Source: Anthoceros angustus (lineage: Eukaryota > Streptophyta > Anthocerotopsida > Anthocerotales > Anthocerotaceae). Taken from it: a stretch of 64,000 nucleotides of DNA. The translations under genes and the position numbers were made by a program. Where the stretch lies: positions 1 to 64,000 of the forward strand of contig MU008235.1 of the NCBI GenBank assembly GCA_010909165.1, written 5' to 3'. Under the pieces are notes generated by a model. The model did no database searches. It was not told where the DNA came from and saw nothing but the letters and a program-made list of their open reading frames with translations. This document shows, piece after piece, positions 11,064-21,719 of the stretch; positions within the stretch are counted from its first letter, which is position 1, and each line of letters starts with the position of its first letter.

Positions 11064-11732
11064 TGAGGTGTGAGAACAAGGAGAGTTGAAGAGAGTTCTT
11101 TGGGAGACTTGGAGTGTGGGGAGGATCTGAGAGGCACCTCAAGGGGCTGTGAGAGCCTGGAGGTCAGTATGGAGCTTGGAAGGTGAGCTGAAAGGAGGAG
11201 AGAGAGTCAAGAAGTCTTGCAAGAGAAAGGGGTAGTTTGTGTGAGCTGCAACCCTTTATGTGAGTTGTCCTAGGTTTAGGTTTAGAGATTAGGGTTAGGG
11301 CCGCTTAGGTTGTCCATAAATAGTGTGTGGAAAAGGTGACACGTGGCTAACTCGATTGGTGGATCTAACTTTGTGGATAGATAAGAGAGGGTGTCCAACC
11401 TTATCCACTTGGATCCCAAGTGGGTCCCACCTTCTATTAATAGCCAGACTGATCCCAAGGTGGACCCCACTCTGCTAAAATAGAGGGTGGTTGCTAAGAT
11501 AGCAAGTATGTCGTTGCTAAGGTAGCAACGCGTGGCTAAGATAGCCGGTCCGAGTGTTGTTAGGATAGTAGCCGGTCAGGCTAGATGTTTGGTGTGTCTG
11601 TTTGGTTGGATTGGCTATGTTTTGGTTGTCTTGACACGAAATCACTCCCTTGGGTACGAATCTCAAGTCTACAACGATAAAGAGGGTAAATGTGGCCTCT
11701 TTGTGACCACTTGGTTTAGAAAATCACCCACA
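11064..11732 (-). repeat. LTR copy 1 of a Copia-associated family
   Basis: Read on the minus strand it runs from TGTGGGTGATTTTC to a CA-ending edge, about 670 bp, and is closely similar to 14228-14769 (same strand) and to 58924-59206 (opposite strand). The shared parts include 'GGGTACGAATCTCAAGTC', 'ACAACGATAAAGAGGGTAAA' and 'GTTGCTAAGATAGCAA'. It joins directly to a broken reverse-transcriptase frame at 11733. The edges are set by where the copies stop matching. Confidence 0.75.
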
Positions 11733-13870
11733 AGATTCAACTTCGACTTCAATCTTTGAAATCTCATCGATCTTGTTCCCAATTAGCATATCATCCATAG
11801 AGGATCAAAATGAGCAAGCTTTGATCCTTAGCTTGCTTCGTATAGAGGCAATGATCCTCATCGCTTCGTTTGTAGCCTTGAGAAAGCATAAATGAGTGGA
11901 ACTTGTGATACCACTCTGGTGCTTTCAAACCATAAAGGCTCTTCCTCAACACGGATGCTCTTGCCCTTCTCAACAAAACCTTCGTTCTTTGCATGTAGAC
12001 GTCCTCTTGAAGGTCACCATGCAAGAATGCCGTCTTGACATCCATCGTACAAGTTCCATATCATTCCAGCAACCAAAGCAAGAACACATCGCAAAGTTGT
12101 CATTTTGACTCGGTGAGAAAATCTCATCAAAGTCAATGCACAGTTGTTGCTTGAAACCCTTAGCAACCAATCGTGCCTTGTACTTTGGTTTGCCATCAAG
12201 CGGTATGACCTTCATCTTGTACACCCATTTGCAGTAGTGCCTTCTTATCCTTAGGCAACGGAACCAACTCCCAAGTTTGGTTCTTATGCAGCGAATTCAT
12301 TTCTGACTGCATGGCCTTCTCCCACTTCTCTTTGTTGCTCATTGACATGGCCTCTTTGTAAGAAGAGGGTTCCCCACAATCATCGACATAACATAATCCA
12401 GAGATGGATCATACCTCGGGAGGTGTAATCTGCGACCCTCGAAGCCAGCACCTCTATAGGTGCTTGTTCGACTCTTGGTTCATCTACGGTGGAGGAATGT
12501 GCTCCAGCACATTACCACGGTACGCCCATGATGATCATGTCCATCTTCTTGGAAGATCACCCTTCGCACCTCCACAGGTTGGAGTAGGCTTCCGCATCTT
12601 GTTCTCATTGAAGAACACGTCGTTAGTACGAACAACCTTTCTAGCCTCTGGATCCCAGCGGTATCCCATCTCACGGAATCACGCCAAGAAAAATACATTT
12701 CTTGGACTTAGGTGCCAACTTGTCCCGAAACTCTTTTGGAACATGGCGGTATGCCTCACAAACCAAACACTCAGATGCTTGTAGGATGGTTTCTTTCCGG
12801 ACCATAGCTCCTCTGGAACACCTCATCAACACCTTATTAGGAGATCTGTTAATAAGATGAGCTAGATGAACCGCTTACGCCCAAAACCCATTAGGCAATC
12901 CGAGTTTGACAACAAACTACATCCTCTCGAATGGTTTACATTCATCCGCTCGCCACACCATTTTGTGGAGGAGTATCTGTATGATCAATTCTCTTTTGAT
13001 TCCCTTGGAATCAGAATGGGAAAGCTTTGAAACATACTCCACCATTATCATCCTTAGACACTTCAATCGGTGGCGGTGATTCTCTACAAGGGTGACAAAT
13101 TTCGAAACACCGTCGAACTTCATCCTTTTTCCTCAAAGGATAAACCCACACCTTGCGTGAGAAATCATCTATAAAGTGACAAAATAGGAGGCACCGCCTA
13201 ATGATGCGATGAGCATAGGTCCACATACATCACGTGAACCAACTCAAGAGGTTTACTCCTACTTTTACCTCGTGTTCGATGTGATGATTTTGTCATTTCC
13301 CATATAAGCAGTGCTCACACATCGAGAGATCGAGAAGTTAACGAGGATATAACGAGAGATAAAACCTTCATTCCCTTCGAGACATATGTCCTAAGCAATG
13401 CCACAAGGAAACATTTGGCTGCTCATCATGATCACATGATCTTTGGCGTGTTTACACAGTGAGTACAAAGTGCCACACTTGATCCACGAGCTAACACAAG
13501 AGAACCTTTGGAGATCTTCCAAGAGTGATCCCCAAACCAGGGATGGTAACCATCATCCAAGTCTGCGCTAATCATGCTCTTTGTCAACTTGAACATGCCT
13601 AACGTCCTTGACATGAATGAAGATCCGTTGTCAAACTTGAGTTGCACATCACCTCGCTGCGATCGCATGCATAGTTATTTCAAGCCTAACGCATCCTTTC
13701 CTTGTAGCATCATACGTGCTAAACCACTCTCTATGAGGAGTAACATGGAAAGATGCACGTCAATTATCCAATTGCGAATAAATGACTATCCACGGTACAT
13801 TAATTATGCGATTCAAGTAAGAAGAGATAAGGACATCTCCGTCCTCAACGAGTTTAACTCTTCCAGATCC
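11733..13870 (-). mobile_element. Ty1/Copia polyprotein relic (protease, integrase, RT; gag missing)
   Basis: Degenerate Copia pol on the minus strand, in the Copia order protease, integrase, reverse transcriptase. From high to low coordinates: remains of the protease and pre-integrase region (13760-13430, with 'DVQLKFDNGSSF'), integrase (about 13230-12910, with 'FIDDFSRKVWVYPL', 'SDSKGIKRELIIQ' and a divided Asn-Gly-Gly segment), the linker (12700-12230), and reverse transcriptase (12224-11791, with 'YKARLVAKGFKQQL', 'MDVKTAFLHGDLQEDVYM' and 'RKSLYGLKAPEWYHKFH'). It has many frameshifts. The frame breaks near the RT active-site segment and then joins LTR copy 1, so RNase H is gone. The matching gag lies 6 kb away at 20060-20800. 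It cannot make working enzymes. Confidence 0.85.
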
Positions 13871-14227
13871 GGTGACCGATCCGCAAGAGTGGTGGAAAGC
13901 AAGGGAGGGAGCCTGTGGTCTCCTTGGGGAGTTCCCAAGGATAAGAGGAAGGGGTTGTGAAGCCGGGAGGTCGTCTTACTCATTCTCTCAGCTTGTCTAG
14001 TACTCACCTTGTGTTTGAGTTTTCAGTGTCGGAGGTCAAAGGAGACAAGGCGGGAGCCCGTGGTGGGTGGAAGAGAAGGTCAAGTGAGACGAACTGGGTT
14101 TGTATGCTTGGAAAATGTGGGAGTGAACGTGAGAGGAGGGAAATGGACATGGAGAGTTGCGATTGGGGAGAGAAGTAAGAGGGATTGAGAAGTGGTGATG
14201 TTTGTGAGAAAGTGGAGATTGAATGAG
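13871..14227. other. Spacer between Copia relic and LTR copy 2
   Basis: If LTR copy 2 is the upstream LTR of the minus-strand element, this would be its leader, yet no TGGTATCAG-type primer-binding site was found beside it. 'AAGAGTGGTGGAAAGCAAG' (about 13887) recurs in variant form near 59752. Confidence 0.45.
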
Positions 14228-14769
14228 TGAGGTGTGAGAACAAGGAGAAGTTGGAGGAAACTTGGGGAGTGAGAGAGGCAAGAGGTACCTGTGAGAGAGC
14301 CTGGGAGGACTGAGGAAGCTTGGGAGGAAAGCTGAAAGGTTGGAGGGAAGAAAGAGAGATGGGAAGTGCAGTAAGGAGGTGGGTGTGATCGGAACCCCCG
14401 ATTGGTGGATCGACTTTGTGGAAGGAGAGAGAGAGGGTGTCCAATATCCACTTGGATCCCCCACCCTTCTATTAATAGCCGCCCGAACCCGAGATGGGCC
14501 CCGCTCGAAATAGAGGGTGGTTGCTAAGATAGCAACTGGTCGTCTGCTGCTAAGGTAGCAACAGGTCGCGTGGCTAAGATAGCTGTGTCCGAGTGTTGTT
14601 AGTAGTAGCTGGTCTCAGAATCGCTAGATGTTTTGTGTCCGTGGTTGGATTGGCTATGTTTTGGTTGTCTTGACACGAAATCACCCCTTGGGTACGAATC
14701 TCAAGTCTACAACGATAAAGAGGGTAAATGTGGCCTCTTTGTGACCACTTGGTTTAGAAATCACCCACA
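14228..14769 (-). repeat. LTR copy 2 of the same family
   Basis: Closely similar to 11064-11732 with several deletions. The common high-coordinate edge ends CACCCACA, which is TGTGGGTG on the minus strand. It could be the upstream LTR of the minus-strand Copia relic, with copy 1 as the downstream LTR, but the missing primer-binding site and the truncated RT at copy 1 leave this open. Several Ser/Pro-rich minus-strand open frames run through it and are by-products. Confidence 0.7.
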
Positions 14770-17700
14770 ACTGGACTTGACCACTGTGTCGAATGCTTCA
14801 GACACGGATTTCACTAACCGTGCTTTCTTTCTAACGTCCCCGCCCATCTTGCCAAAATTCGAGTTCATTCACAACCTTCGTCTCACTCATATCAGCTGCT
14901 TTGCTTCGCCTACCGAACAACACGGAGTCCCTCCCTCGCTTCATGTGGTTTTGCATGGCCTCCTTCACCATTTCACCCCATGCTTGTTTATCAAGGCTTT
15001 AACCAAGCATCGTTGTCCACCGCACTCACCGCGCCGCGATCCAGACCTACTGGCCATCACCGCGGTTAGAACACCACCCCTTGCGTAAATTGATTGCGCC
15101 ATTCGAGATCAAGTGCTCAGGCGGCCGGGCGCCGTCTCCGCCTGGCTTGTCCGGCCTTCCACGATTCCCACTTTCCCTTCTTGCACCGCCGCCACGCCCT
15201 CGAAAGGTTGCCTCCCTTGTCCCCATGCTTAAACACCGCCAGATGCTGTGTGCTCTGTGTTACCCGTTTGTCCACCATGCCCACTAACCCGGCCGCAAAC
15301 TTGAGCGTGTGCACACTTTGCGTCACTTGCCGGCAAAGTGTGCACTTGGTGTGCACACTTTGCCGATCACTTAAATCGACTCGCGACAACCAACCTCATC
15401 CGACGAAATAGCTCCTCCTCTATGTCGCTCAATTCTTGCAGCAATGCTCCAACTCCGCATCCGTCGGGCCGGAGGTTCCATCTCGACGTCGTCAAAATCA
15501 ACTCCTGCTCGAGCCATCTCGCCCGCCTCTTACCTTCTGCGACCGTCGGCGAGGAGGCCGCTTCAGGTCGCCGAGAATGAAGACCGCACTGCGGATGAGC
15601 GGCACCCGAGGCCCCATCCTCCCCACCCGATACGGTCCATCGTCGCCGACGCTGCCGGCGACGCCGCCCGACCGCGTGGTGTTCGGCGACGCGACCGCCT
15701 CGGCAAGCCTCACCGCCATACTCCACCTCAGAACGTCCACCGCCTGCTCCATGTGAAGGCAATGGCTTCCTCTCGAGGCGCCATGAGTCCTACCGTCGCA
15801 TTCAAGACGCCCATTTTGAAAAAGCTTGTTTGCAAAGGCCGGCAGGTGGTCATTTATCGCTATCGGCCGGGACCACACGCTGTGCACTTGCTACTTGCCC
15901 ATAATCACAACATTTTCGACCACAACCTCGGCTGCTGTGGAGCAATTTTCATGTCCCATTGCATGCGTTACTCGTGATGTATGATATTGCCCAAATGGCG
16001 CAGCCTCTCAATGCCCCATTACTCCATTTTAACGAATCATCGACTTCCTCGACCATTCCCACACGTCACTTGGGTATTGGCACATTCCGCCATTGGATCT
16101 GCTTGTTTGTTTGGAAATACTTTAATGCCCACTTGGCATGCCGGTTTTGCCCCATCCGTCAGCTACTCAAACGACATGCCACAATCTATGTGCCACGCAT
16201 GGGTTCCTCCTCTCCATCCCTCGCCGGAGTAGGCACGGCCAAGGCCCACCCTGCTTCCATCCATCGCCTCCGGATGCATCATGCATCGAGTTACTGCGAT
16301 GGCCACACAAATGGACCATCGATGGAGTGCCTGCATACACGGAAACCTTCTCGGATTCACAAGGTCAAACCGGTACGACTTCCGCAGCGATGGCCTTGTC
16401 CCTCTGGCCGACACTCGTACCATCCAACCTTCAACAATGGATTATACTCCTCGAGAATCGCATCCGCAGATTTGCTCTATGTGTAGAGACGCGCTCCTCT
16501 TCAGCTGTCCCACCCATGATAAACTTTGCACCGTGCACTATCTTTTGTGCTCGCCGCTTGTCCGCCTCCGCCGCTCGAGGTGGCCTTTGTTCCACATGTG
16601 ACTATGTGCCGCTTGCAACGCAGGCCATCCATTATAGCCCTCACTGGGTCATAGTGGATGCCCCTCCCAAGCGCTCACCGCCCTTCTTGTGCACCCACCT
16701 CTTGAAACTGCTTCCTCATGTGCACCGTACATCCTCACCTCTTCGTCAGACATGTCCAAAACGCTGCATCACCTTCGTGTGATGACATAAGTATGGGCTG
16801 GCGCACCTCAACGCATCCATTGTGTACTGACGGCCGACACCCAACTTTTCTCCCACACGGTCCTCGGGACTCCATGATCCACCGACGTGACCATAGTAAC
16901 GGAGGAATGACATGCAAATGCATACTCTCCTCTCTCATATACCCCACGGCTATCTGGACTGGTTTGTAGGCGCCTGCCCGCTTCTGGATCCTAAGTATCT
17001 CTCCACCGGGTACATCCACCTTGTGTGCACTGGCCCAATGCAGCCACCTCGTCCACTAAATGTATTATGAGGTGGGTTGATATATCAAAGACCTTTGGAG
17101 GAATTGCTTTTCCAGAGCACATCACCCGCAGCCTCTTCTCGTTGTGCTTGAATTTCATGGCATGTTGTCAGGCAAATCCATCCATAATCGACCCAATTTC
17201 TTGTACACCTCAGGGTCTATGCACCCCAAGGACGATGGGAAGATGATTTCCAGCATGATGATGCGATCATGGCACTTCGCCCACTTTGCCCTCTAATTTC
17301 TCCTATGTTAGACCCATAGCCTGTGGCAGCTTTATGCGTTTAATTCTCTATGACTTGAGAGGTCGTTTTCGCCAAAACGTAAGACGCAATGGCGCCCCTC
17401 TCCTACCGCCACAACCACCTTTTCCCTCCATTGGCTTCCATGTCCATCCTTGATGCTAGGTCGCCCTCGCTCGCCCTCCAAAGTGTGCCATATGGCCTCT
17501 GCATTGTTCTTTTCCACGTGCATGACATCCTTTGGCGCCATCACAAGTGAGTGGGGGAGCACCCTAAACAGAGAAGACATCCGCGCGTTCCAAAATTTCC
17601 TCGCTGCCGGATCTCGGCGGTGGCGCACCTTCTCTGCGTACTATCTCGCCACCACATCATCAAACGCGTTGGTGGCGGGTGGGGACGGAGTTCAGTCCAT

Positions 17701-19640
17701 CGTACTCACCCATGTCTTCCCACCGTCCGCTATCCCCGGGCAACCACCTCTGTGCCAACATAAACCTGCTTTTTAATTGATGAGAATAGCGGAATCCGTC
17801 CGCCAAGAATCCACACACGCCCGGGTCCCTTTCACTTGCAATCCTGTGGTGCCCAACCACAGGTAGTCGGCAATGACGTTCGACCGCCGCCGCACCCTAA
17901 AATGCCTCCTAGGATCGTTCACGGTATTGAAAAGTCTTCCATGTCCACCCCTCTCACAACTCTTCCGTTCTTCTACCAGGGCCATATAAACATCAAAATT
18001 TTTACCATGCCGGTCTGGTACAATGAGAGGCATGATGACATGGGCGTCCTTTGTGCAAGCCTGTGGAGGCATGTTGTGAACGAATAGCATAACGGCCATA
18101 TGGACGTGGATGCACTGTGACCAAAGGGTTGAAGCCGTCGTGCATAATGCCAACCTCAAGTTGCGAGGTTCATCCCGAACCCTTCAAGCGCATCAAATAC
18201 TCCATGTTGGGGTGTCTCGCCATCATGGACATGTCCCCATTCTCGCTTTGCCTCCCGACGTACCAAGTCATCATCATGCTATTTCCATTCAACATGCGTT
18301 TCAATCGCCTTTAGAAAATGCGAGGACCTTGCGGGGAAAGATCTCGCTCATCAAACCCTTCCTTGTACCGCGGCCACGAGGGCAATGGACGCTGCCCGCG
18401 TACTCACCGAATAGAATACAATCTTTTCACAAGCATGGATTTTCACGTATCTTGGCCCAAACATGTGACTTTGCCTCGTACATGTCCTTCGGCTTTGTTC
18501 GAACCGCAAAATATCCACACTTAAGAGCTTTAAAAGTGTCACAGGCGCCATCGATGTCATACATCGTTTGCCAAGACGCAACAATGGCGCTTAGCTTTCT
18601 TTCGATTGGACTTCCTCTTCAATGTGGTATAACGCCGCCCGCAGCTGCAAGCACGCCTGACTCCATCCCCGCCGCCCATCGCAACATCCGTGGCTTCCAA
18701 AGAACTCGCCCACGCGTGCACTTCGCATATCATCACCTCCCGAACCCTCATCCATACTTTCGTCCGGAACTACTAGTGTGGTCGGTAGGATGGCCACCGC
18801 CGTTCTCGCCGACCCATCCGAGCCCGTATCCGAATCCTGCGGAGACGCCACAAGACGGCCGCTCTTCTATGCCGTGTCTCGCCGACCGCAAAAGCCACCT
18901 TAAAGCTAGAATTGGAGTGCATTTGCTGGCCATTGATGCGAGAGAACTCACGGCCACCGCTGGTGCGGAGTCGGGCGCAGACGGAATTCTTGAAATGTGT
19001 GCGGAATACGAGCTGCGAGCTCGCGATGCTGGGCGTGGACAATACATGTACACCGCATCGTGATTTCGTGGCATCCTCCCTGTGGTCGTGATCCGGTAGG
19101 CACAACCACAAAGACAAAGGGTGGTACATCCGTTATCCGAACGCCCGCCCCACGGTGCAATCATGACTTCATGACCCATAAACATGCAGACACGTAGGAC
19201 TGGAACGTGCGAAACCATGGACGGAAGCACAAACGCGCCACCGCCTTATGGAGATCCCGCGTCCGTGATGACCCATCGGCGTAAGTCGACCGACGATCGG
19301 GCAAAGCGACGCCGAGGCGATGCACGACGATGACAGATCTCGGACAAGAACCTCGCGCCTCGGACATGAGCAACAGAATTTGCGCCGAGGAGCCACCACC
19401 GTCTTCCAATCCCAACTCGGGCGATGAGAGCACGGTTGGCGAACGCCACGGATGCACGCAATGTTCGCGATATACGCGGCATGCGGGCGTGGAAGCTCCG
19501 GGCGTTATGTCAAGCGTGGTAGCCGACTCTTCCGACGGGCGGAGATTGGGCGTAGTGGGGTGACACCGCAATGGAAAGGGAGGATGCTACCGGCTTTTGG
19601 TGGTCAACGGGTCGGAGATGGTTGACACGCGATCGTCATT
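14770..19640 (-). mobile_element. CACTA (En/Spm) transposon relic with TNP2-type transposase remains
   Basis: On the minus strand the order of a plant TNP2 (Transposase_21) protein can be followed from high to low coordinates. A Cys-containing segment 'KDCILFGEYA' lies near 18420, then 'MMARHPNMEYLMRLKGSG'-like sequence around 18230-18170, then 'MLFVHNMPPQACTKDAHVIM' with 'PDRHGKNFDVYMALVEE' (about 18080-17970), then 'DVMHVEKNNAEAIWHTLEGE' (about 17540-17470), then 'STHLIIHLVDEVAALGQCTQ' (about 17080-17020), which resembles the DUF4218 segment that follows. Stops and frameshifts are frequent. The stretch below about 16.9 kb and above 18.7 kb is unassigned but probably belongs to the element. 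Terminal CACTA repeats were not found, so the ends are approximate. A subterminal motif cluster lies at 15307-15365. Confidence 0.65.
15307..15365. repeat. Subterminal-type motif cluster (GTGTGCACACTTTGC, both orientations)
   Basis: Three copies lie within 59 bp: GTGTGCACACTTTGC (15307-15321), the inverted GGCAAAGTGTGCAC (15332-15345) and GTGTGCACACTTTGCCG (15349-15365). CACTA elements usually carry clustered direct and inverted copies of a 10-20 bp motif near each end where the accessory protein binds, and a CTTTGCCG core is common in grass CACTA families. This fits the TNP2 remains next to it. A protein-binding role is inferred. Confidence 0.55.
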
Positions 19641-19977
19641 GCATTTGGGGATGCGTGTTTTGATTTAAAGTTGATTACACACAATCCAAGAAGTTCGACA
19701 ACGGCCTTCGTCCTAAGCTAAGCAAATGCAGAGGAGGCGCCTTGGTGTAAACAACCTCCTTCATGTCCACTTCCCACGGAATAGTGTTGAGCTCATTGTC
19801 TCAAAGTCTCAGACAGCTATGTTGCCATTCTCGTGAAAGGGCATCAACCTGCCCGCAGAGCGCTCCATGCTCGCCTCGTCCAACGCATCCCAATTCCATT
19901 CTGTGAAGCCACAAGGTGGCGCGGGTGAAGCCCCACATCGGCTTGTTCTATCCAGCAGCGACTCACCAGAACCTCCT
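19641..19977. other. Junction stretch between CACTA relic and Copia gag
   Basis: No gene is assigned. Where the CACTA relic ends and the Copia piece begins could not be fixed; the Copia match is clear only from 19978 upward. Confidence 0.3.
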
Positions 19978-20989
19978 CCAATTGCGAATAAATGACTATC
20001 CACGGTTAAGTCAGCAAGATTCAAGTAAGAAGAGATAAGGACATCTCCGCCCTCAATGTAGTTTAACTCTTCCAACTCGATGCAAAGTCGCCTTGTCGCC
20101 CCGCTTCTCTTTTCCTTGGTCCTTTTGAACTTCTCGCACTCTCTTTTGAAGTGACCCCTTTGTGACAATAGTGACACTCCACATTCTTATTACGACTACG
20201 AGATTTGCTACGAGAGAAGCTTCGTCCTGCTTCCCTTCGCAGGGACCTCCCTCTCACTATGAGGGCACCGGAACCTTTGGAAGGTTCCATGTTTTTCCTG
20301 CTCACCTCGCCAATGTGCTACCTTCTACATTTACAATGGTAAGACCACTAGCGGGCGTAATTACTCGTAGTCGCATTTAAAGGTGTCCCAACTCTCCGTA
20401 ATGTGACCAAAACATAGCTCTCACTAACTGGGAACGTGATACCTTGAGATGAGTCGGCTGAAAATGGTATTGAAATCATTCGATGATCGGACATCCTCGT
20501 CCCTTCCTTCATCTTCAAGTCCACCAAATTTCAACCAATACACCGAGAAGCCGCACTTTGCTTCTCATACAGTGTCACACAACTTCCACATCAGAACTCG
20601 TGGTCTTATCTTTCACATTGAAGTACACTGCTTTTGACAATGTTAGCATGATAGTAGATCTAGCAAGCTCATCCAGTCCGCCACTCATCCCGAGTCATAC
20701 TATCCGTTTGACGCCTAACAACTTTATGGGCTTGATCCGCTTTTTCGCACTAGAACATTATACACTTGTTCTTTCCAACGGAAGTTAGTACCATCTAACT
20801 TCTCGATATTGAACATGACGCTTCGATGATGAAGACATCATGACTCAAAAATCGATACATAAAACACTCGACTCGCCTTGTCGGAAAAGTCAAAGAAGAA
20901 AAGCCACCGCGGCGGTCCGGTATTTTGCCGACTATTCCACTCGAGTATTCACCGAATATTTCGACGACTTCCGCCACACCCGGCTCGAC

Positions 20990-21415
20990 CGCAACTCAGG
21001 CCGCTGGCCACGGCCCCGCCGCGCTCACCCGGCCATACCACGCTCAAGACGGCCACCACGTGCCCGCCACACCGGCTGCCCCGCACGCCGCTGGGCTACG
21101 CCGGCGGCCCGCCGGCGGGGCGGGCGTGCGCCGCTGCCCGCGCCGGCCGCTGGCGGGCTGCCCGCGCGCGCAGCCGCCGCTCGGCCGGGCGCGCTGCCCG
21201 CGCTGCCCGCACGCCGCCGCCGCGCCCCGCCCGCCCGCGCCCGGCCGCACGCCGCTGCTCGCACGGCTCGCCTGCCCCGCACGCTCCACGCCGCGGCCTC
21301 GCTGCCGCTGCACACGCCGCTCGCGCCGAGGTCGCCTGCTCGCCACGCCTCGCCCCGCCATGCTCGCCGCGCGCCGCGCAGCCTCGCCGCGATCCGGATC
21401 ACCGCACCCACGAGT
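20990..21415. repeat. Extremely GC-rich low-complexity block
   Basis: About 425 bp made almost only of G and C, with repeated GCCCGC, GCCGC and CGCCGG strings and no long perfect unit. All frames are open on both strands because A and T are rare, which gives spurious Ala/Arg/Pro-rich proteins. It lies between the Copia gag start and the primer-binding site on the minus strand. Confidence 0.8.
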
Positions 21416-21454
21416 CGCAGCTAGAAAATTCTAGCATCACAACACAACCAAACC

Positions 21455-21469
21455 ATGGCTCGATACCGC
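21455..21469 (-). promoter_or_regulatory. Copia primer-binding site
   Basis: The minus strand reads GCGGTATCGAGCCA, a variant of the TGGTATCAGAGCC sequence that Copia elements use to bind initiator methionine tRNA. It lies directly inside the LTR edge at 21471. Confidence 0.6.
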
Positions 21470-21470
21470 T

Positions 21471-21719
21471 TGAAGGATCGTGGGCACATGATGGTGGAAA
21501 GAGGAGAGGAGAGGAGGAGGCAAGTGTAGCTCTCTCATTGAGATGAGGCTTGGAGGTATTTATACCTCCAATAGGGCTCCTAGGAAGCTCCACAAGAAGC
21601 TCCTAGGAAGGAGCACAAGAAGCTTCCTAGTGATTAGCAGCTAAACTAATGATACTTAATCGACACTCAACTTAGACTAAGTGTATTAGTTCAAGTACAT
21701 GTTTAACAATACCCTTACA
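21471..21719 (-). repeat. Copia 5' LTR, 249 bp (TG...CA)
   Basis: On the minus strand it starts TGTAAGGGTATTG (21719) and ends TTCA (21471), two bases before the primer-binding site. It contains an 18-base palindrome GGAGGTATTTATACCTCC (21552-21569) that on the minus strand presents a TATAAATA promoter box, and two direct copies of GCTTCTTGTG-type sequence with CCTAGGAGC (about 21575-21630). No partner LTR with this sequence was seen in the window, so the element lost its other end. Confidence 0.7.
21552..21569 (-). promoter_or_regulatory. LTR TATA box inside a palindrome
   Basis: GGAGGTAT and ATACCTCC pair perfectly around TT. Read on the minus strand, the centre is GGTATAAATACC, a good TATA box placed about 95 bp before the primer-binding site, as expected for an LTR promoter. 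Confidence 0.55.

Larger units (their letters stand above)
19978..21470 (-). mobile_element. Ty1/Copia gag region relic with zinc knuckle and leader
   Basis: The minus strand carries a Copia gag of the UBN2 kind. 'LDELARSTIMLTLSKAVYFN' (about 20685-20626) is the conserved gag core, 'SRKNMEPSKGSGALIVRGRS' (about 20305-20246) precedes the nucleocapsid, and 'NVECHYCHK' (about 20185-20160) begins a CCHC zinc knuckle whose second half, 'GHFKRECEKFKR' (about 20156-20120), sits in another frame. The frame is broken several times. A 90 bp stretch (19978 to about 20065) also occurs at 13768-13856, next to the protease part of the other Copia piece. The gag and pol parts therefore look like one element split by a 6 kb insertion. 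The leader between gag and the primer-binding site contains a very GC-rich block (20990-21415). Confidence 0.75.

Noticed and set aside
11275-11300. Telomere-like words (TTTAGGTTTAGAGATTAGGGTTAGGG)
   Set aside because: Only a few diverged units, present in all LTR copies of the family (also at 59145-59165 in reverse), so part of the LTR and not a telomere remnant.
14004-14464. Three overlapping Ser/Pro/His-rich minus-strand frames of 123-146 codons
   Set aside because: All three frames are open at once in purine-rich DNA and lie in LTR copy 2 and its flank.
20840-21546. Overlapping open frames of 105-222 codons on both strands, Ala/Arg/Pro-rich
   Set aside because: They result from the near absence of A and T, hence of stop codons. 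No motif, and they cross an LTR and a primer-binding site.
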